A DNA stretch of 64,000 bases from positions 1 through 64,000 of the forward strand of contig JACRBI010000054.1 of assembly GCA_016234495.1 (NCBI GenBank). Direction: 5' to 3'. Source of the DNA: Chloroflexota bacterium. Lineage in GTDB: Bacteria > Chloroflexota > Anaerolineae > Anaerolineales > Villigracilaceae. The number at the start of each line of letters is the position of its first letter. Position 1 is the first letter of the stretch. The notes beneath the pieces were generated by a model. The model had not been told where the DNA came from. It searched no databases and saw only the letters and a program-made list of their open reading frames with translations. Below, in pieces: positions 42,608 through 50,119 of the stretch. The translations under genes and the position numbers were made by a program.

Positions 42608-43081
42608 TTAATCCGGATAAACTTTCCACCCCAATTCATCCAACCTCGACGTATCCAATTTGTCTGGCGGCACGTTGATGTGAATCGCATTTGCCTCGGC
42701 CAGCAGTTCGCCGCTTTCAGCGTCGAAGATCCCAGCCCAACACTCGACGAATTTTTTGCGATCCTTGCCCGCCCTGCCGATGATCTTCAGCGGCTGTCCG
42801 ATCGGAACATTCTTGCGATACTTCACTTCGAGTTTTCCAGTGAACATAAAACGCGGCGTCTCGGCGCTGCCCATGAACGCGCGTCCGCTCACTTCATCGA
42901 GAATCGCCGCGACAATCCCGCCGTGCAAAACGCCGGGGTATCCCTGAAAATGATCGGGCGCAGTGTACGCAGTTTCGACAACGCCCGGCTCGGTTTCATA
43001 AACATGCAAATGCAAGCCGACTGGATTTTCCAATCCGCAGATAAAACAGTGACGTGAGTTGGGTTGTTTGATTTTGGACAT
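42608..43081 (-). CDS. PaaI-like hotdog-fold thioesterase
   Basis: A 157-residue acyl-CoA thioesterase-like protein. The hallmark CFICGLENPVGLHL and the hotdog helix GVLHGGIVAAILDEVSGRA (with the candidate catalytic Asp/Glu) are clear. The start at 43081 is chosen because the family begins near SRHCFICG and a TATAAT lies 7 nt upstream; the 231-residue open frame would run into the divergent gene. With men genes nearby it could be the DHNA-CoA thioesterase of menaquinone synthesis, which is otherwise unassigned here; this is a guess from context. Confidence 0.8.
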   Translation of the reverse strand: MSKIKQPNSRHCFICGLENPVGLHLHVYETEPGVVETAYTAPDHFQGYPGVLHGGIVAAILDEVSGRAFMGSAETPRFMFTGKLEVKYRKNVPIGQPLKIIGRAGKDRKKFVECWAGIFDAESGELLAEANAIHINVPPDKLDTSRLDELGWKVYPD

Positions 43082-43087
43082 GCGCGG

Positions 43088-43096
43088 GATTATACT
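43088..43096. promoter_or_regulatory. Shared symmetric -10 of two divergent genes
   Basis: Minus strand: TATAAT at 43093-43088, 6-7 nt before the thioesterase ATG (43081). Plus strand: TATACT at 43091-43096, 6 nt before the dehydrogenase ATG (43103), with TTGATT 17 nt upstream at 43068-43073. The gap between the two start codons is 21 bp, and neither gene has a Shine-Dalgarno. Confidence 0.6.
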
Positions 43097-43102
43097 CCGG
43101 CC

Positions 43103-44065
43103 ATGAAAATATTCATCACCCGCATCATCCCAGACCGGGGGCTGGTTCTGGTCAAGGAGCATTACCCAACCTGTGACATCTGGTCTGCCGACATGCCGCC
43201 TTCGCGTGAAGAACTTCTTCAACGAGTCCGCGGCGTGGATGGGTTGCTCTGCCTGCTCACCGAAAAAATTGACGCCGAATTGATGGATGCAGCCGGGCCG
43301 CAATTAAAAGTCATCAGCAGCATGTCCGTTGGCGTGGATCACATTGACGTGGCCGCTGCCACCGCGCGTGGAATTCCCATCGGCAACACGCCCGGCGTGC
43401 TGACAGATGCCACAGCCGACATGGCTTTTGCCTTGCTGTTCGCATCCGCGCGGCGCGTGGTCGAAGGCGAAAAGTACGTCCGCGACGGAAAGTGGGAGAC
43501 TTGGAATCCAAAACTCCTACTCGGCGCGGACTTTGTCGGCGCGACTCTGGGAATTGTTGGTTTCGGGAGAATTGGTCAGGCCGTGGCGAAACGTGCCCAG
43601 GGCTTTGACATGCGCGTGATCTATTACGACCCAACCGCTCAACCTGCTTTCGATGCACAGCCCGCTGATCTCGAGACTCTTTTGCGCGAATCGGATTTTG
43701 TCTCGATCCATGTGCCGTTGACTGAAAAGACAAGGCGCATGGTCAATGCGGAATTTCTGGCGCAGATGAAGTCCAATTCAATTTTGGTCAACACCTCGCG
43801 CGGTGGGGTGGTGGATCAAGCCGCTTTATATGACGCGCTGAAAGCCAAGAAGATTTTTGCCGCCGCGTTGGATGTCACCGACCCTGAGCCATTGCCAACG
43901 GACAATCCATTGCTTGAATTGGAAAACTGCCTCATCGTCCCGCATCTTGGCAGCGCCAGCCAGCACACACGAGATATGATGTCCCTGCTCGCGGCGGAGA
44001 ATTTAATCGCAGGCTTGAAAGGGGAACGCCTGCCGAATTGTGTAAATCCAGAAGTCTACAAGTGA
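43103..44065 (+). CDS. D-2-hydroxyacid dehydrogenase (glyoxylate/hydroxypyruvate reductase type)
   Basis: A 320-residue NAD(P)H-dependent enzyme. Substrate loop SMSVGVDHIDVAAATARGIP, cofactor-binding LGIVGFGRIGQAVAKRA, and the triad Arg (NTSRGGVVDQ), Glu (DPEPLP) and His (VPHLGSAS) are intact. The pattern is closest to GyaR/GRHPR enzymes, which reduce glyoxylate or hydroxypyruvate, or oxidise D-glycerate. ATG 43103 fits the family start MKIFITR; the upstream frame from 43064 lies in the divergent gene. Its TGA overlaps the next repeat. Confidence 0.9.
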   Translation: MKIFITRIIPDRGLVLVKEHYPTCDIWSADMPPSREELLQRVRGVDGLLCLLTEKIDAELMDAAGPQLKVISSMSVGVDHIDVAAATARGIPIGNTPGVLTDATADMAFALLFASARRVVEGEKYVRDGKWETWNPKLLLGADFVGATLGIVGFGRIGQAVAKRAQGFDMRVIYYDPTAQPAFDAQPADLETLLRESDFVSIHVPLTEKTRRMVNAEFLAQMKSNSILVNTSRGGVVDQAALYDALKAKKIFAAALDVTDPEPLPTDNPLLELENCLIVPHLGSASQHTRDMMSLLAAENLIAGLKGERLPNCVNPEVYK

Positions 44066-44123
44066 TGTCGTTGCGAGCCGCCCTCTCGCGAAGCAACCTC
44101 CTGTTAAGTGGGGATTGCTACGG
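44065..44123. repeat. ATGTCATTGCGAG repeat, copy 3, interrupted
   Basis: ATGTCGTTGCGAG and GCGAAGCAACC followed by GGGGATTGCTACGGC, where it breaks off into the GCGAATT element. The missing outer right arm suggests a nested insertion. Confidence 0.75.
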
Positions 44124-44277
44124 CTTTTTCAAAGTCGAAAAATCTTTAACGCTAATTACGCTAATTGAACGAATTTCGCGAAAACTATAAAAAATTCGCG
44201 CTATTTGCTTCATTCGCCAAATTCGCGTTAAGGCCTTGTCGCAATTTTACAAAATAGCCAGGCTAATTTGAGAACGC
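44122..44277. repeat. GCGAATT palindromic element, copy 2
   Basis: Outer arms GGCTTTTTCAAAGT and AATTTGAGAACGC, inner arms CTTTAACGC and GCGTTAAGG. The inner right arm is the reverse complement of the left arm of copy 1, while the tail has the same orientation. Confidence 0.8.
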
Positions 44278-44288
44278 TTTCCTCGCAA

Positions 44289-44309
44289 CACTTGCGCCGC
44301 ACGCAAGTG
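44289..44309. repeat. CACTTGCG palindrome
   Basis: CACTTGCG-CCGCA-CGCAAGTG just downstream of menG. A weaker relative lies at 58550-58571, next to another GCGAATT element. Confidence 0.7.
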
Positions 44310-44322
44310 CAGGTGTGACATG

Positions 44323-45015
44323 TCACTTCTCTCCCCAGTGAATCGCGATCGTGCCAAACATCAGGCGTTTGAAATCCACCTTCTTGAATCCAGCCGCCAT
44401 CATGCGTGACGCCATCTCCTCGGCAGTGACAAATCCTTCGGTGGTTTCAGGCAAATAGCGGTACGCCTCGCTGACCCCGGTCAACAGGCCGCCAAGCGTG
44501 GGGATGATGAAGTGCATGTGAATCCAGATGAACGGCGACAAAATATTTTTCTTCGGGCGGGTGGTGTCGAGCACGATCATACGTCCGCCGGGCTTGAGCA
44601 CGCGGAACTGTTCCTCGATGGCTTTTTGCAGATCGATCACATTGCGCATGAGAAAACCAGAGATGACCGCGTCGAAGGATGAATCGTTAAAGGGCAGCCT
44701 CAGCGCGTCGGCAGTGGAAAAATTCAAAGCGCTGATCCTTTGTCCAACGCGCATCATCTCGTGGGTAAAGTCAGATGCGATGACCTTCGCCCGCGGGAAC
44801 TGCGTCGCGGCTTCGCGTGCCAGGTCGCCGGTACCAGTTCCCAGGTCCAGCAGTGACGCGGAGTTATCCATCCGCGCAAGTTTGATGACCATCTTGCGCC
44901 AGCGAATATCCTGCCCGCCAGTCATGAGTCGATTCATCAAGTCATAGCGTTTTGCGATACGGGTAAACATATTTTGAACGTACGCCGCGCGTTCGTTGCC
45001 TGTAAGTTGGGTCAT
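44323..45015 (-). CDS. menG: Demethylmenaquinone methyltransferase
   Basis: UbiE/MenG family, 230 residues; C-methylates demethylmenaquinone with SAM, the last step of menaquinone synthesis. SAM motif LDLGTGTGDLA near residue 57, family blocks NRLMTGGQDIRWRK, ISGFLMRNVIDL and FVTAEEMASRMMAAGF. AAGGAG lies 6 nt before the ATG, and a TATAAT on the minus strand lies about 25 nt upstream. Divergent from menA. Confidence 0.94.
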   Translation of the reverse strand: MTQLTGNERAAYVQNMFTRIAKRYDLMNRLMTGGQDIRWRKMVIKLARMDNSASLLDLGTGTGDLAREAATQFPRAKVIASDFTHEMMRVGQRISALNFSTADALRLPFNDSSFDAVISGFLMRNVIDLQKAIEEQFRVLKPGGRMIVLDTTRPKKNILSPFIWIHMHFIIPTLGGLLTGVSEAYRYLPETTEGFVTAEEMASRMMAAGFKKVDFKRLMFGTIAIHWGEK

Positions 45016-45083
45016 GAGGTTCTCCTTAAGTTCGGCATATTATACCCATACGGGCACTTGTAAACGCATGATATACTCGCCGA

Positions 45084-45168
45084 ATGTCATTGCGAGGAGC
45101 GCTCTTTGCGACGAAGCAATCTCCTGTTGTACCAGAGATTGCTTCGCGAAGACCGCTCGCAATGACAT
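45084..45168. repeat. ATGTCATTGCGAG palindromic repeat, copy 4
   Basis: Outer arms ATGTCATTGCGAGGAGCG / CGCTCGCAATGACAT, inner arms GAAGCAATCTC / GAGATTGCTTCG, immediately upstream of menA. Confidence 0.92.
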
Positions 45169-45188
45169 TTCAGTTACAGGAGATTTCG

Positions 45189-46067
45189 ATGAATTTACTT
45201 CAAATCTGGTGGCTTGCGATTCGTCCGCGCACATTGCCGGCCGCTGCTTCCGGTGTTGTGATGGGCAGCGCGCTTGCGTGGCGCGACGGCTCATTTCAAC
45301 TTCTGCCTGCGCTGGCTGCTTTGCTGGTGGCACTGCTTTTGCAAATCGGCAGCAACGTGGCGAATGATGTTTTTGATTTCGAGCGCGGCGCGGATACGGC
45401 GGAGCGGCAAGGCCCGCTGCGCGTGACTCAGGCTGGACTACTCACGCCCGCGCAGGTCAAACGCGGTATGTGGATTATCTTCGGGCTGGCGGCTTTTTGC
45501 GGACTTTACCTTGCAGCGCTTCGCGGCTGGACCGTGATCTGGATCGGCGTTGCAGCCATTGTCTCAGCGATAGCATATACCGGCGGGCCATTCCCGCTTG
45601 GCTATTATGGACTTGGCGATTTATTCGTGTTCATCTTCTTCGGCCTCGCCGCAGTGGCAGGGACGTATTATGTGCAAGTCGGTTCTGTCAGCGCCGCCGC
45701 GTGGTGGATGTCTGTGCCGATTGGATTAATCATCACTGCGATTTTGGTTGTCAATAATTTGCGCGACCTCGAAAATGACCGCGCCGCAGGCAAGCACACG
45801 CTGGCGGTGCGAATCGGCTCGCAGGCCACAAAAATTGAATATGTTTTGCTTATCGCGATTGCGTATCTGTTGTTGCCCGTTTTGCTTGTGATGAATCTGA
45901 TTCCCGCAATGACAATGCTGACATGGGTTTCGCTGCCGCTTGCATTTAAATCCACGCGCACGGTGTTGGCTCAGACAGGCCGTCCGCTCAATGCCGCGCT
46001 CGCGGGGACAGGTCAAACCGCGTTGGCTTATAGTCTTTTGTTCTTTTTGGGGATATTGCTTTCATAA
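45189..46067 (+). CDS. menA: 1,4-dihydroxy-2-naphthoate polyprenyltransferase
   Basis: UbiA-superfamily membrane enzyme that prenylates DHNA to demethylmenaquinone. It has 292 residues and about nine helices. First Asp-rich motif NDVFDFERGADTAERQGP, second NNLRDLENDRAAGKHTLAVRIG. ATG 45189 has AGGAG 6 nt upstream; the longer frame from 45084 is made of the palindromic repeat and is rejected. It faces menG across a divergent gap. Confidence 0.94.
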   Translation: MNLLQIWWLAIRPRTLPAAASGVVMGSALAWRDGSFQLLPALAALLVALLLQIGSNVANDVFDFERGADTAERQGPLRVTQAGLLTPAQVKRGMWIIFGLAAFCGLYLAALRGWTVIWIGVAAIVSAIAYTGGPFPLGYYGLGDLFVFIFFGLAAVAGTYYVQVGSVSAAAWWMSVPIGLIITAILVVNNLRDLENDRAAGKHTLAVRIGSQATKIEYVLLIAIAYLLLPVLLVMNLIPAMTMLTWVSLPLAFKSTRTVLAQTGRPLNAALAGTGQTALAYSLLFFLGILLS

Positions 46068-46071
46068 AACG

Positions 46072-46103
46072 AGGTGACAGTCCTTACAAAGTTACTGTCA
46101 CCT
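46072..46103. repeat. AGGTGACAGT inverted repeat between menA and menH
   Basis: Perfect arms AGGTGACAGT / ACTGTCACCT with a 12-nt loop. Its right arm contributes part of the menH stop codon. There is no T-run, so it is not a standard terminator. Confidence 0.75.
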
Positions 46104-46872
46104 ATGCTAAAAAATTTTTCAGCAGCGAAATATATTTTTCAGGTTGCTCCGCATGGACATTGTGCCCCGCTTCGGGCACAATGTTTTTTTGTGCCGACGG
46201 AATCCGCTCGGACATTTTGTGAATCACCTGAAGGTACTTTTCATCTTTCGCGCCTGAGATCAACAAGACGGGAAATGAAAGTTTGGACAACGAGTCCCAA
46301 AGCGGAGTCTGCGCGCCGGGGCTGAGGTCGCGGATGACTTTTGCCATCCAGCGCGGGTCATTTTGTTTGGCTGATTCTTTGATCGTGGATAATTTTTCAG
46401 GGTGGGAATTCAAGCTGGCGAAGAGCGGCATTCGATACCAGTTTTCCACAAAAGCGGACATACCATCCCTCAAAATAGATTCAGCGCGGGCGGAGTCTTC
46501 CACTAGCCTTTTAGCGCGTTCGGTTTCGTCCATGATGCCAGGGCTGGCGGATTCGAGAATGAGGGAGTGAATTCTTTCGGGATGATGAACCGCAAAATGC
46601 AAAGCAACTCGTCCGCCAAGCGAGTATCCAATAAGATGAATTTTCGGCGCGGGGATTTTATCGAGCAATTGCAAAAGCCAGTCGGTCAAAACATCAAAGT
46701 TGAGCGGGGAATTAATTTCAAGGTTCGTGTTTTTGCCATGACCAATTAAGTCGGGCAGGATACAAAAATATTGTTCCTGTAGCGCGACATTTATGTCGTG
46801 CCAGCTTTTCTCGCTTCCGAGAAAACCATGCAGAAAAACGAGCGGAGGGCTTTCCGAATTGCCGAGAAACAT
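46102..46872 (-). CDS. menH: Alpha/beta hydrolase, SHCHC synthase (MenH) candidate
   Basis: A 256-residue alpha/beta hydrolase. FLHGFLGSEKSW gives the oxyanion region, GYSLGGRVAL the nucleophile elbow, and EAGHNVHAEQP the histidine; DEKYLQV supplies the Asp area. Its place at the end of the menF-D-B-E run and its size suggest MenH, which eliminates pyruvate from SEPHCHC. The ATG overlaps the DAHP synthase stop (TAATG), so the genes are co-translated. Confidence 0.88.
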   Translation of the reverse strand: MFLGNSESPPLVFLHGFLGSEKSWHDINVALQEQYFCILPDLIGHGKNTNLEINSPLNFDVLTDWLLQLLDKIPAPKIHLIGYSLGGRVALHFAVHHPERIHSLILESASPGIMDETERAKRLVEDSARAESILRDGMSAFVENWYRMPLFASLNSHPEKLSTIKESAKQNDPRWMAKVIRDLSPGAQTPLWDSLSKLSFPVLLISGAKDEKYLQVIHKMSERIPSAQKNIVPEAGHNVHAEQPEKYISLLKNFLA

Positions 46873-47657
46873 TAGATTAATTTGCGTCCCATCGCAGAGG
46901 CGATGCGGCGCATGTCTTCAATGAAAGTGGGCAACGATTCAAGCGGAAGCGATTGCTCGCCATCGGATAGCGCTTCTGTGGGATTCGGGTGAACTTCCAC
47001 GATCAAACCGTCCGCGCCGGCTGCGAGGGCGGCGCGTGATGCGGCCGGGACCAAATCTGCGCGGCCTGTGGCATGGCTTGGGTCGGCGATGATCGGAAAC
47101 TGCGTGGATGTTTTGACTTGCGCGATGGCGCTCACATCCAATACGTTGCGCGTGGACGAATCAAAACTGCGGATGCCGCGCTCGCATAAAATGATTTGTT
47201 CATTTCCGCGCGAGGCGATGTGTTCCGCCGCCGCCAGCCACTCCGCAATTGTGGACATGAATCCGCGCTTGAGCAGAATCGGTTTCGGCTGTTCGCCTGC
47301 CGCCCACAACAGCGGAAAGTGCTGCATGTTGCGGCTTCCAATTTGAATGATGTCGCTGTATTCAACGACCATCGGCAATTGCTCCACACCCAGCGCTTCG
47401 GAGATGACGAGCATCCCAAACTCATCCGCAATTGCGCGAAGAATTTTCAAACCGTCGAGTCCGAGTCCTTGAAAGGCATCTGGCGAGGTGCGCGGCTTGA
47501 ATGCTCCGCCGCGCAAGATTCGCAAACCAAGCGCGCGCATGGATTTTGCAACGGCGTATGTCTGCTCGTAACTTTCGACCGAGCACGGTCCAGTCATGAG
47601 CAGAATGTCATCGCTGCCGATGGTGAGGTTGTTGGGAAGTGAAATGATGTTTGTCAT
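46872..47657 (-). CDS. 3-deoxy-7-phosphoheptulonate synthase
   Basis: First enzyme of the shikimate pathway, here 261 residues, i.e. the core TIM barrel without the N-terminal regulatory domain of many relatives. Motifs GPCSVES, LRGGAFKPRTSPDAFQGLG, QIGSRNMQHFPLL, LLKRGFM, CERGIRSFD, DPSHATGR and IVEVHPNPTEALSDG match the AroQ-type/KDO8P-like DAHP synthases. It overlaps menE by 4 nt (ATGA) and menH by the TAATG junction, so it is embedded in the menaquinone operon and may supply chorismate for it. Confidence 0.92.
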   Translation of the reverse strand: MTNIISLPNNLTIGSDDILLMTGPCSVESYEQTYAVAKSMRALGLRILRGGAFKPRTSPDAFQGLGLDGLKILRAIADEFGMLVISEALGVEQLPMVVEYSDIIQIGSRNMQHFPLLWAAGEQPKPILLKRGFMSTIAEWLAAAEHIASRGNEQIILCERGIRSFDSSTRNVLDVSAIAQVKTSTQFPIIADPSHATGRADLVPAASRAALAAGADGLIVEVHPNPTEALSDGEQSLPLESLPTFIEDMRRIASAMGRKLI

Positions 47658-49093
47658 AGTTTTGTGTTTAGACCTGACAGGATTCTAAATCCTGTCAGGT
47701 CTTTAATTTCAGCGCGCTTCAATTTTCCCGAAGCCGTATGTGGCAGCGACTCGACGAAGATGATTTGCTTCGGGATTTTATAACCTGCGATTTTTCCGCG
47801 TAAAAAGTGGATGAGATTTTCTTCGCTGACGGATTCGCGGACGACGACAGCCGCCGCAACCGACTGCCCCCAGGCTGGGTCGGGCAATCCGACGACACAG
47901 GCTTCGCTGACGACGGGGTGACTCGTCAATGCGCGCTCCACTTCTTCGGGGTAAATATTCTCCCCGCCGCTGACGATTAAATCTGTGCGGCGGGTGAGCA
48001 CCCACAAGTCGCCGTCTGAATCAAGATAGCCGACATCGCCAGTATGTAGGTCACGCTTCAAGCGTGACCTACCCAAATATCCTTGCATGACTGTCTTTCC
48101 ACTGACGACAATTTCGCCAACCTGATTGGCAGGCACGGGTTGATTATTTTCATCCACAATTGTGACGGTTGTTCCGCTCATCGGTTTGCCGACACTGCCG
48201 GGCTTTGCGCGAGTCTGCTCGGGGGTGGAGGTGGCGACCTGCGAGGTCGCTTCGGTCAAGCCGTAGGTGAGCGCAATCGGTAAGTTCAAATCCAATGCGG
48301 CCTTGAGCAAACTTTCTGGTGCGCCCGCTCCGCCAAGGAGAATCACCCGCAGAGACGGTGACGGCTTGAAGTGTGGATATTTTTCCAGCAGGCGGTGCAA
48401 CATGGTTGGGACAAGCGAAACGTGGGTGATGTTTTCTTCTGTCAGCGCATGGTGGACGGCATCCACGTCAAAGCCGGAGTGGAGGACGATTTCAATTCCA
48501 TATATCGCGGCGCGGAAGACGATGGACATTCCGCCGATGTGATAGAGCGGCATGGTCAACAGCCAGCGGTCACTTGCTTGAACGGGCAATCTTTCAGCGG
48601 AAGCCAATGCGCTGGCATAGTGATTGTCGAAGGTCAGCAGTGCGCCTTTGGGAAAGCCAGTTGTTCCAGAGGTGAAAAATATCCCTTGAACGGAATCAGG
48701 CTCAGGCGTGGAATGAATCGAGGAGGAAAAATGCTGAGGCGAAGATAAAAATTCGGAGAGCAGAATCCGCTTTGGGTGTTTGAGATGTTCCGATTCGCAA
48801 ATCAATAAATCGCATTGACTTTGCTCCACCTGCCAGCGGAGTTCGGACTCGGTAAGGCGCGTGTTGAGCGGAACGGCGACCGCGCCGATCTTTGCCAGTG
48901 CGTGGATGAGCGCAACATAAAATGGTTGGTTGCTGAGGTGAATACCGACGCGCGCACCGTGCGAAATGTTTTGCGCTTCAAGTTCAACGGCGATAGACTC
49001 TGCCCAGGCGTTGAGGGCGGAGTATGTCCACGTTTGATTTTTAAATTCAAGCGCGAGAATTTTTTGTGCGGCGCGTTTCGTAAGCCAGTCCAT
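47654..49093 (-). CDS. menE: o-Succinylbenzoate--CoA ligase
   Basis: Activates o-succinylbenzoate with ATP and CoA. The 479-residue AMP-forming ligase has IFFTSGTTGFPKGALLT, LTYGLTEATSQVATS, HTGDVGYLDSDGD, SGGENIYPEEVE and the catalytic lysine in ASGKLKRAEI. Two parts come from palindromic repeats: GRSRLKRDL just before HTGD (48046-48072) and the last 15 residues DLTGFRILSGLNTKL (47671-47701). AAAGGA precedes ATG 49093; the frame from 49189 is repeat-derived and rejected. Confidence 0.93.
   Translation of the reverse strand: MDWLTKRAAQKILALEFKNQTWTYSALNAWAESIAVELEAQNISHGARVGIHLSNQPFYVALIHALAKIGAVAVPLNTRLTESELRWQVEQSQCDLLICESEHLKHPKRILLSEFLSSPQHFSSSIHSTPEPDSVQGIFFTSGTTGFPKGALLTFDNHYASALASAERLPVQASDRWLLTMPLYHIGGMSIVFRAAIYGIEIVLHSGFDVDAVHHALTEENITHVSLVPTMLHRLLEKYPHFKPSPSLRVILLGGAGAPESLLKAALDLNLPIALTYGLTEATSQVATSTPEQTRAKPGSVGKPMSGTTVTIVDENNQPVPANQVGEIVVSGKTVMQGYLGRSRLKRDLHTGDVGYLDSDGDLWVLTRRTDLIVSGGENIYPEEVERALTSHPVVSEACVVGLPDPAWGQSVAAAVVVRESVSEENLIHFLRGKIAGYKIPKQIIFVESLPHTASGKLKRAEIKDLTGFRILSGLNTKL
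47671..47701. repeat. GACCTGACAGG palindrome forming the MenE C-terminus
   Basis: GACCTGACAGGATT-CTA-AATCCTGTCAGGTC, nearly perfect 14-bp arms, read in frame as DLTGFRILSGL. Confidence 0.85.
48046..48072. repeat. GTAGGTCA palindrome inside menE
   Basis: Identical in core to the intergenic copy at 12442-12468. Read in frame it gives GRSRLKRDL. Confidence 0.9.
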
Positions 49094-49106
49094 TTGATTC
49101 CTTTCT

Positions 49107-49189
49107 ATGTCATTGCGAGGCGTAGCCGAAGCAATCTTCTTGCTACGTGGAGATTGCTTCGCCGCAAAGAACGCGGCTCGCAATGACAT
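49107..49189. repeat. ATGTCATTGCGAG palindromic repeat, copy 5
   Basis: Outer arms ATGTCATTGCGAGGC / GGCTCGCAATGACAT, inner arms GAAGCAATCT / AGATTGCTTC, between menB and menE. Confidence 0.92.
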
Positions 49190-49195
49190 GGTGAC

Positions 49196-50023
49196 TTACG
49201 GCAGCCACGGATACTTGCGGAAGTTTGGCTTGCGCTTTTCGTTGTAGGCGTTGCGGCCTTCCTGTCCTTCTTCGGACATGTAGAAAAGCATGGTGGCATT
49301 GCCCGCGAGTTCCTGCAAACCGGCCTGCCCGTCGAGTTCGGCGTTGAACGCAGACTTGAGATTGCGAATCGCGAGCGGACTCATCGCAAGAATTTCCTGC
49401 GCCCACTGAATACCCTCGGCTTCGAGTTGTTCAACGGGAACGACCTTGTTGACCAATCCCATGTCGAGCGCCTCCTGCGCGTTGTACTGGCGGCAGAGAT
49501 ACCAAATCTCGCGCGCCTTTTTCTGACCGACAACCCGCGCCAAATAGGATGATCCAAAACCCGCATCGAACGAACCGACCTTCGGACCTGTCTGCCCGAA
49601 AATGGCATTGTCAGCGGCGATGGTTAGATCCGCGATGACGTGCAGAACATGTCCGCCGCCGATGGCGTATCCTGCCACAAGTGCGATGACCGGCTTCGGC
49701 ATACTGCGAATGATCTTTTGCAATTTGAGCACGTTCAAGCGCGGCACGCCGTCACTGCCCACATAGCCCGCGTTGCCGCGCACTTTCTGGTCGCCGCCAG
49801 AGCAGAAGGAATATTTTCCATCTTTTGCCGGGCCGTTGCCTGTGAGCAGAACCGCGCCGATGCGAGTGTCTTCCCACGCGTTCTCGAAGGCTTCGATCAT
49901 TTCCTTGATCGTGTCGGGGCGGAAGGCGTTGCGGACTTCGGGACGGTTGAACGCAATCCGCGCGATGCCGTCCGCTTTTTCGTAGGTGATGTCTTGGTAT
50001 TCTTTGGCTTTGATCCAGTTCAT
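49196..50023 (-). CDS. menB: 1,4-dihydroxy-2-naphthoyl-CoA synthase
   Basis: Crotonase-fold enzyme closing the second ring of menaquinone. 275 residues with [25 protein letters not shown], the substrate loop [13 protein letters not shown], the oxyanion [26 protein letters not shown] and the C-terminal [21 protein letters not shown], all MenB hallmarks. ATG 50023 has GAGGAA upstream; the 16 extra codons of the longer frame come from a repeat-containing gap. Confidence 0.97.
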   Translation of the reverse strand: MNWIKAKEYQDITYEKADGIARIAFNRPEVRNAFRPDTIKEMIEAFENAWEDTRIGAVLLTGNGPAKDGKYSFCSGGDQKVRGNAGYVGSDGVPRLNVLKLQKIIRSMPKPVIALVAGYAIGGGHVLHVIADLTIAADNAIFGQTGPKVGSFDAGFGSSYLARVVGQKKAREIWYLCRQYNAQEALDMGLVNKVVPVEQLEAEGIQWAQEILAMSPLAIRNLKSAFNAELDGQAGLQELAGNATMLFYMSEEGQEGRNAYNEKRKPNFRKYPWLP

Positions 50024-50042
50024 GATTCCTCTTTTAGTTTTC

Positions 50043-50119
50043 ACCACAGAGCGCACGGACGCTTCGCGCACAGAGAAATCCTTTAAGAATTCCTCCGTGA
50101 TCTCTGTGTTCTCCGTGGT
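50043..50119. repeat. CCACAGAG inverted repeat, copy 2
   Basis: ACCACAGAGCGCACGGACGC ... CTCTGTGTTCTCCGTGGT between menD and menB; its end abuts the menD stop codon. Confidence 0.7.

Noticed and set aside
42608-43303. 231-residue version of the thioesterase
   Set aside because: The extra 74 residues run antisense through the dehydrogenase gene and lack similarity; the family starts near 43081.
45084-45188. N-terminal extension of MenA
   Set aside because: It is encoded by the palindromic repeat; a proper Shine-Dalgarno and the family start lie at 45189.
46072-46103. Terminator between menA and menH
   Set aside because: The stem is good but there is no T-run on either strand; it is listed as a repeat.
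49094-49189. N-terminal extension of MenE
   Set aside because: Also encoded by the ATGTCATTGCGAG repeat; AAAGGA precedes ATG 49093.
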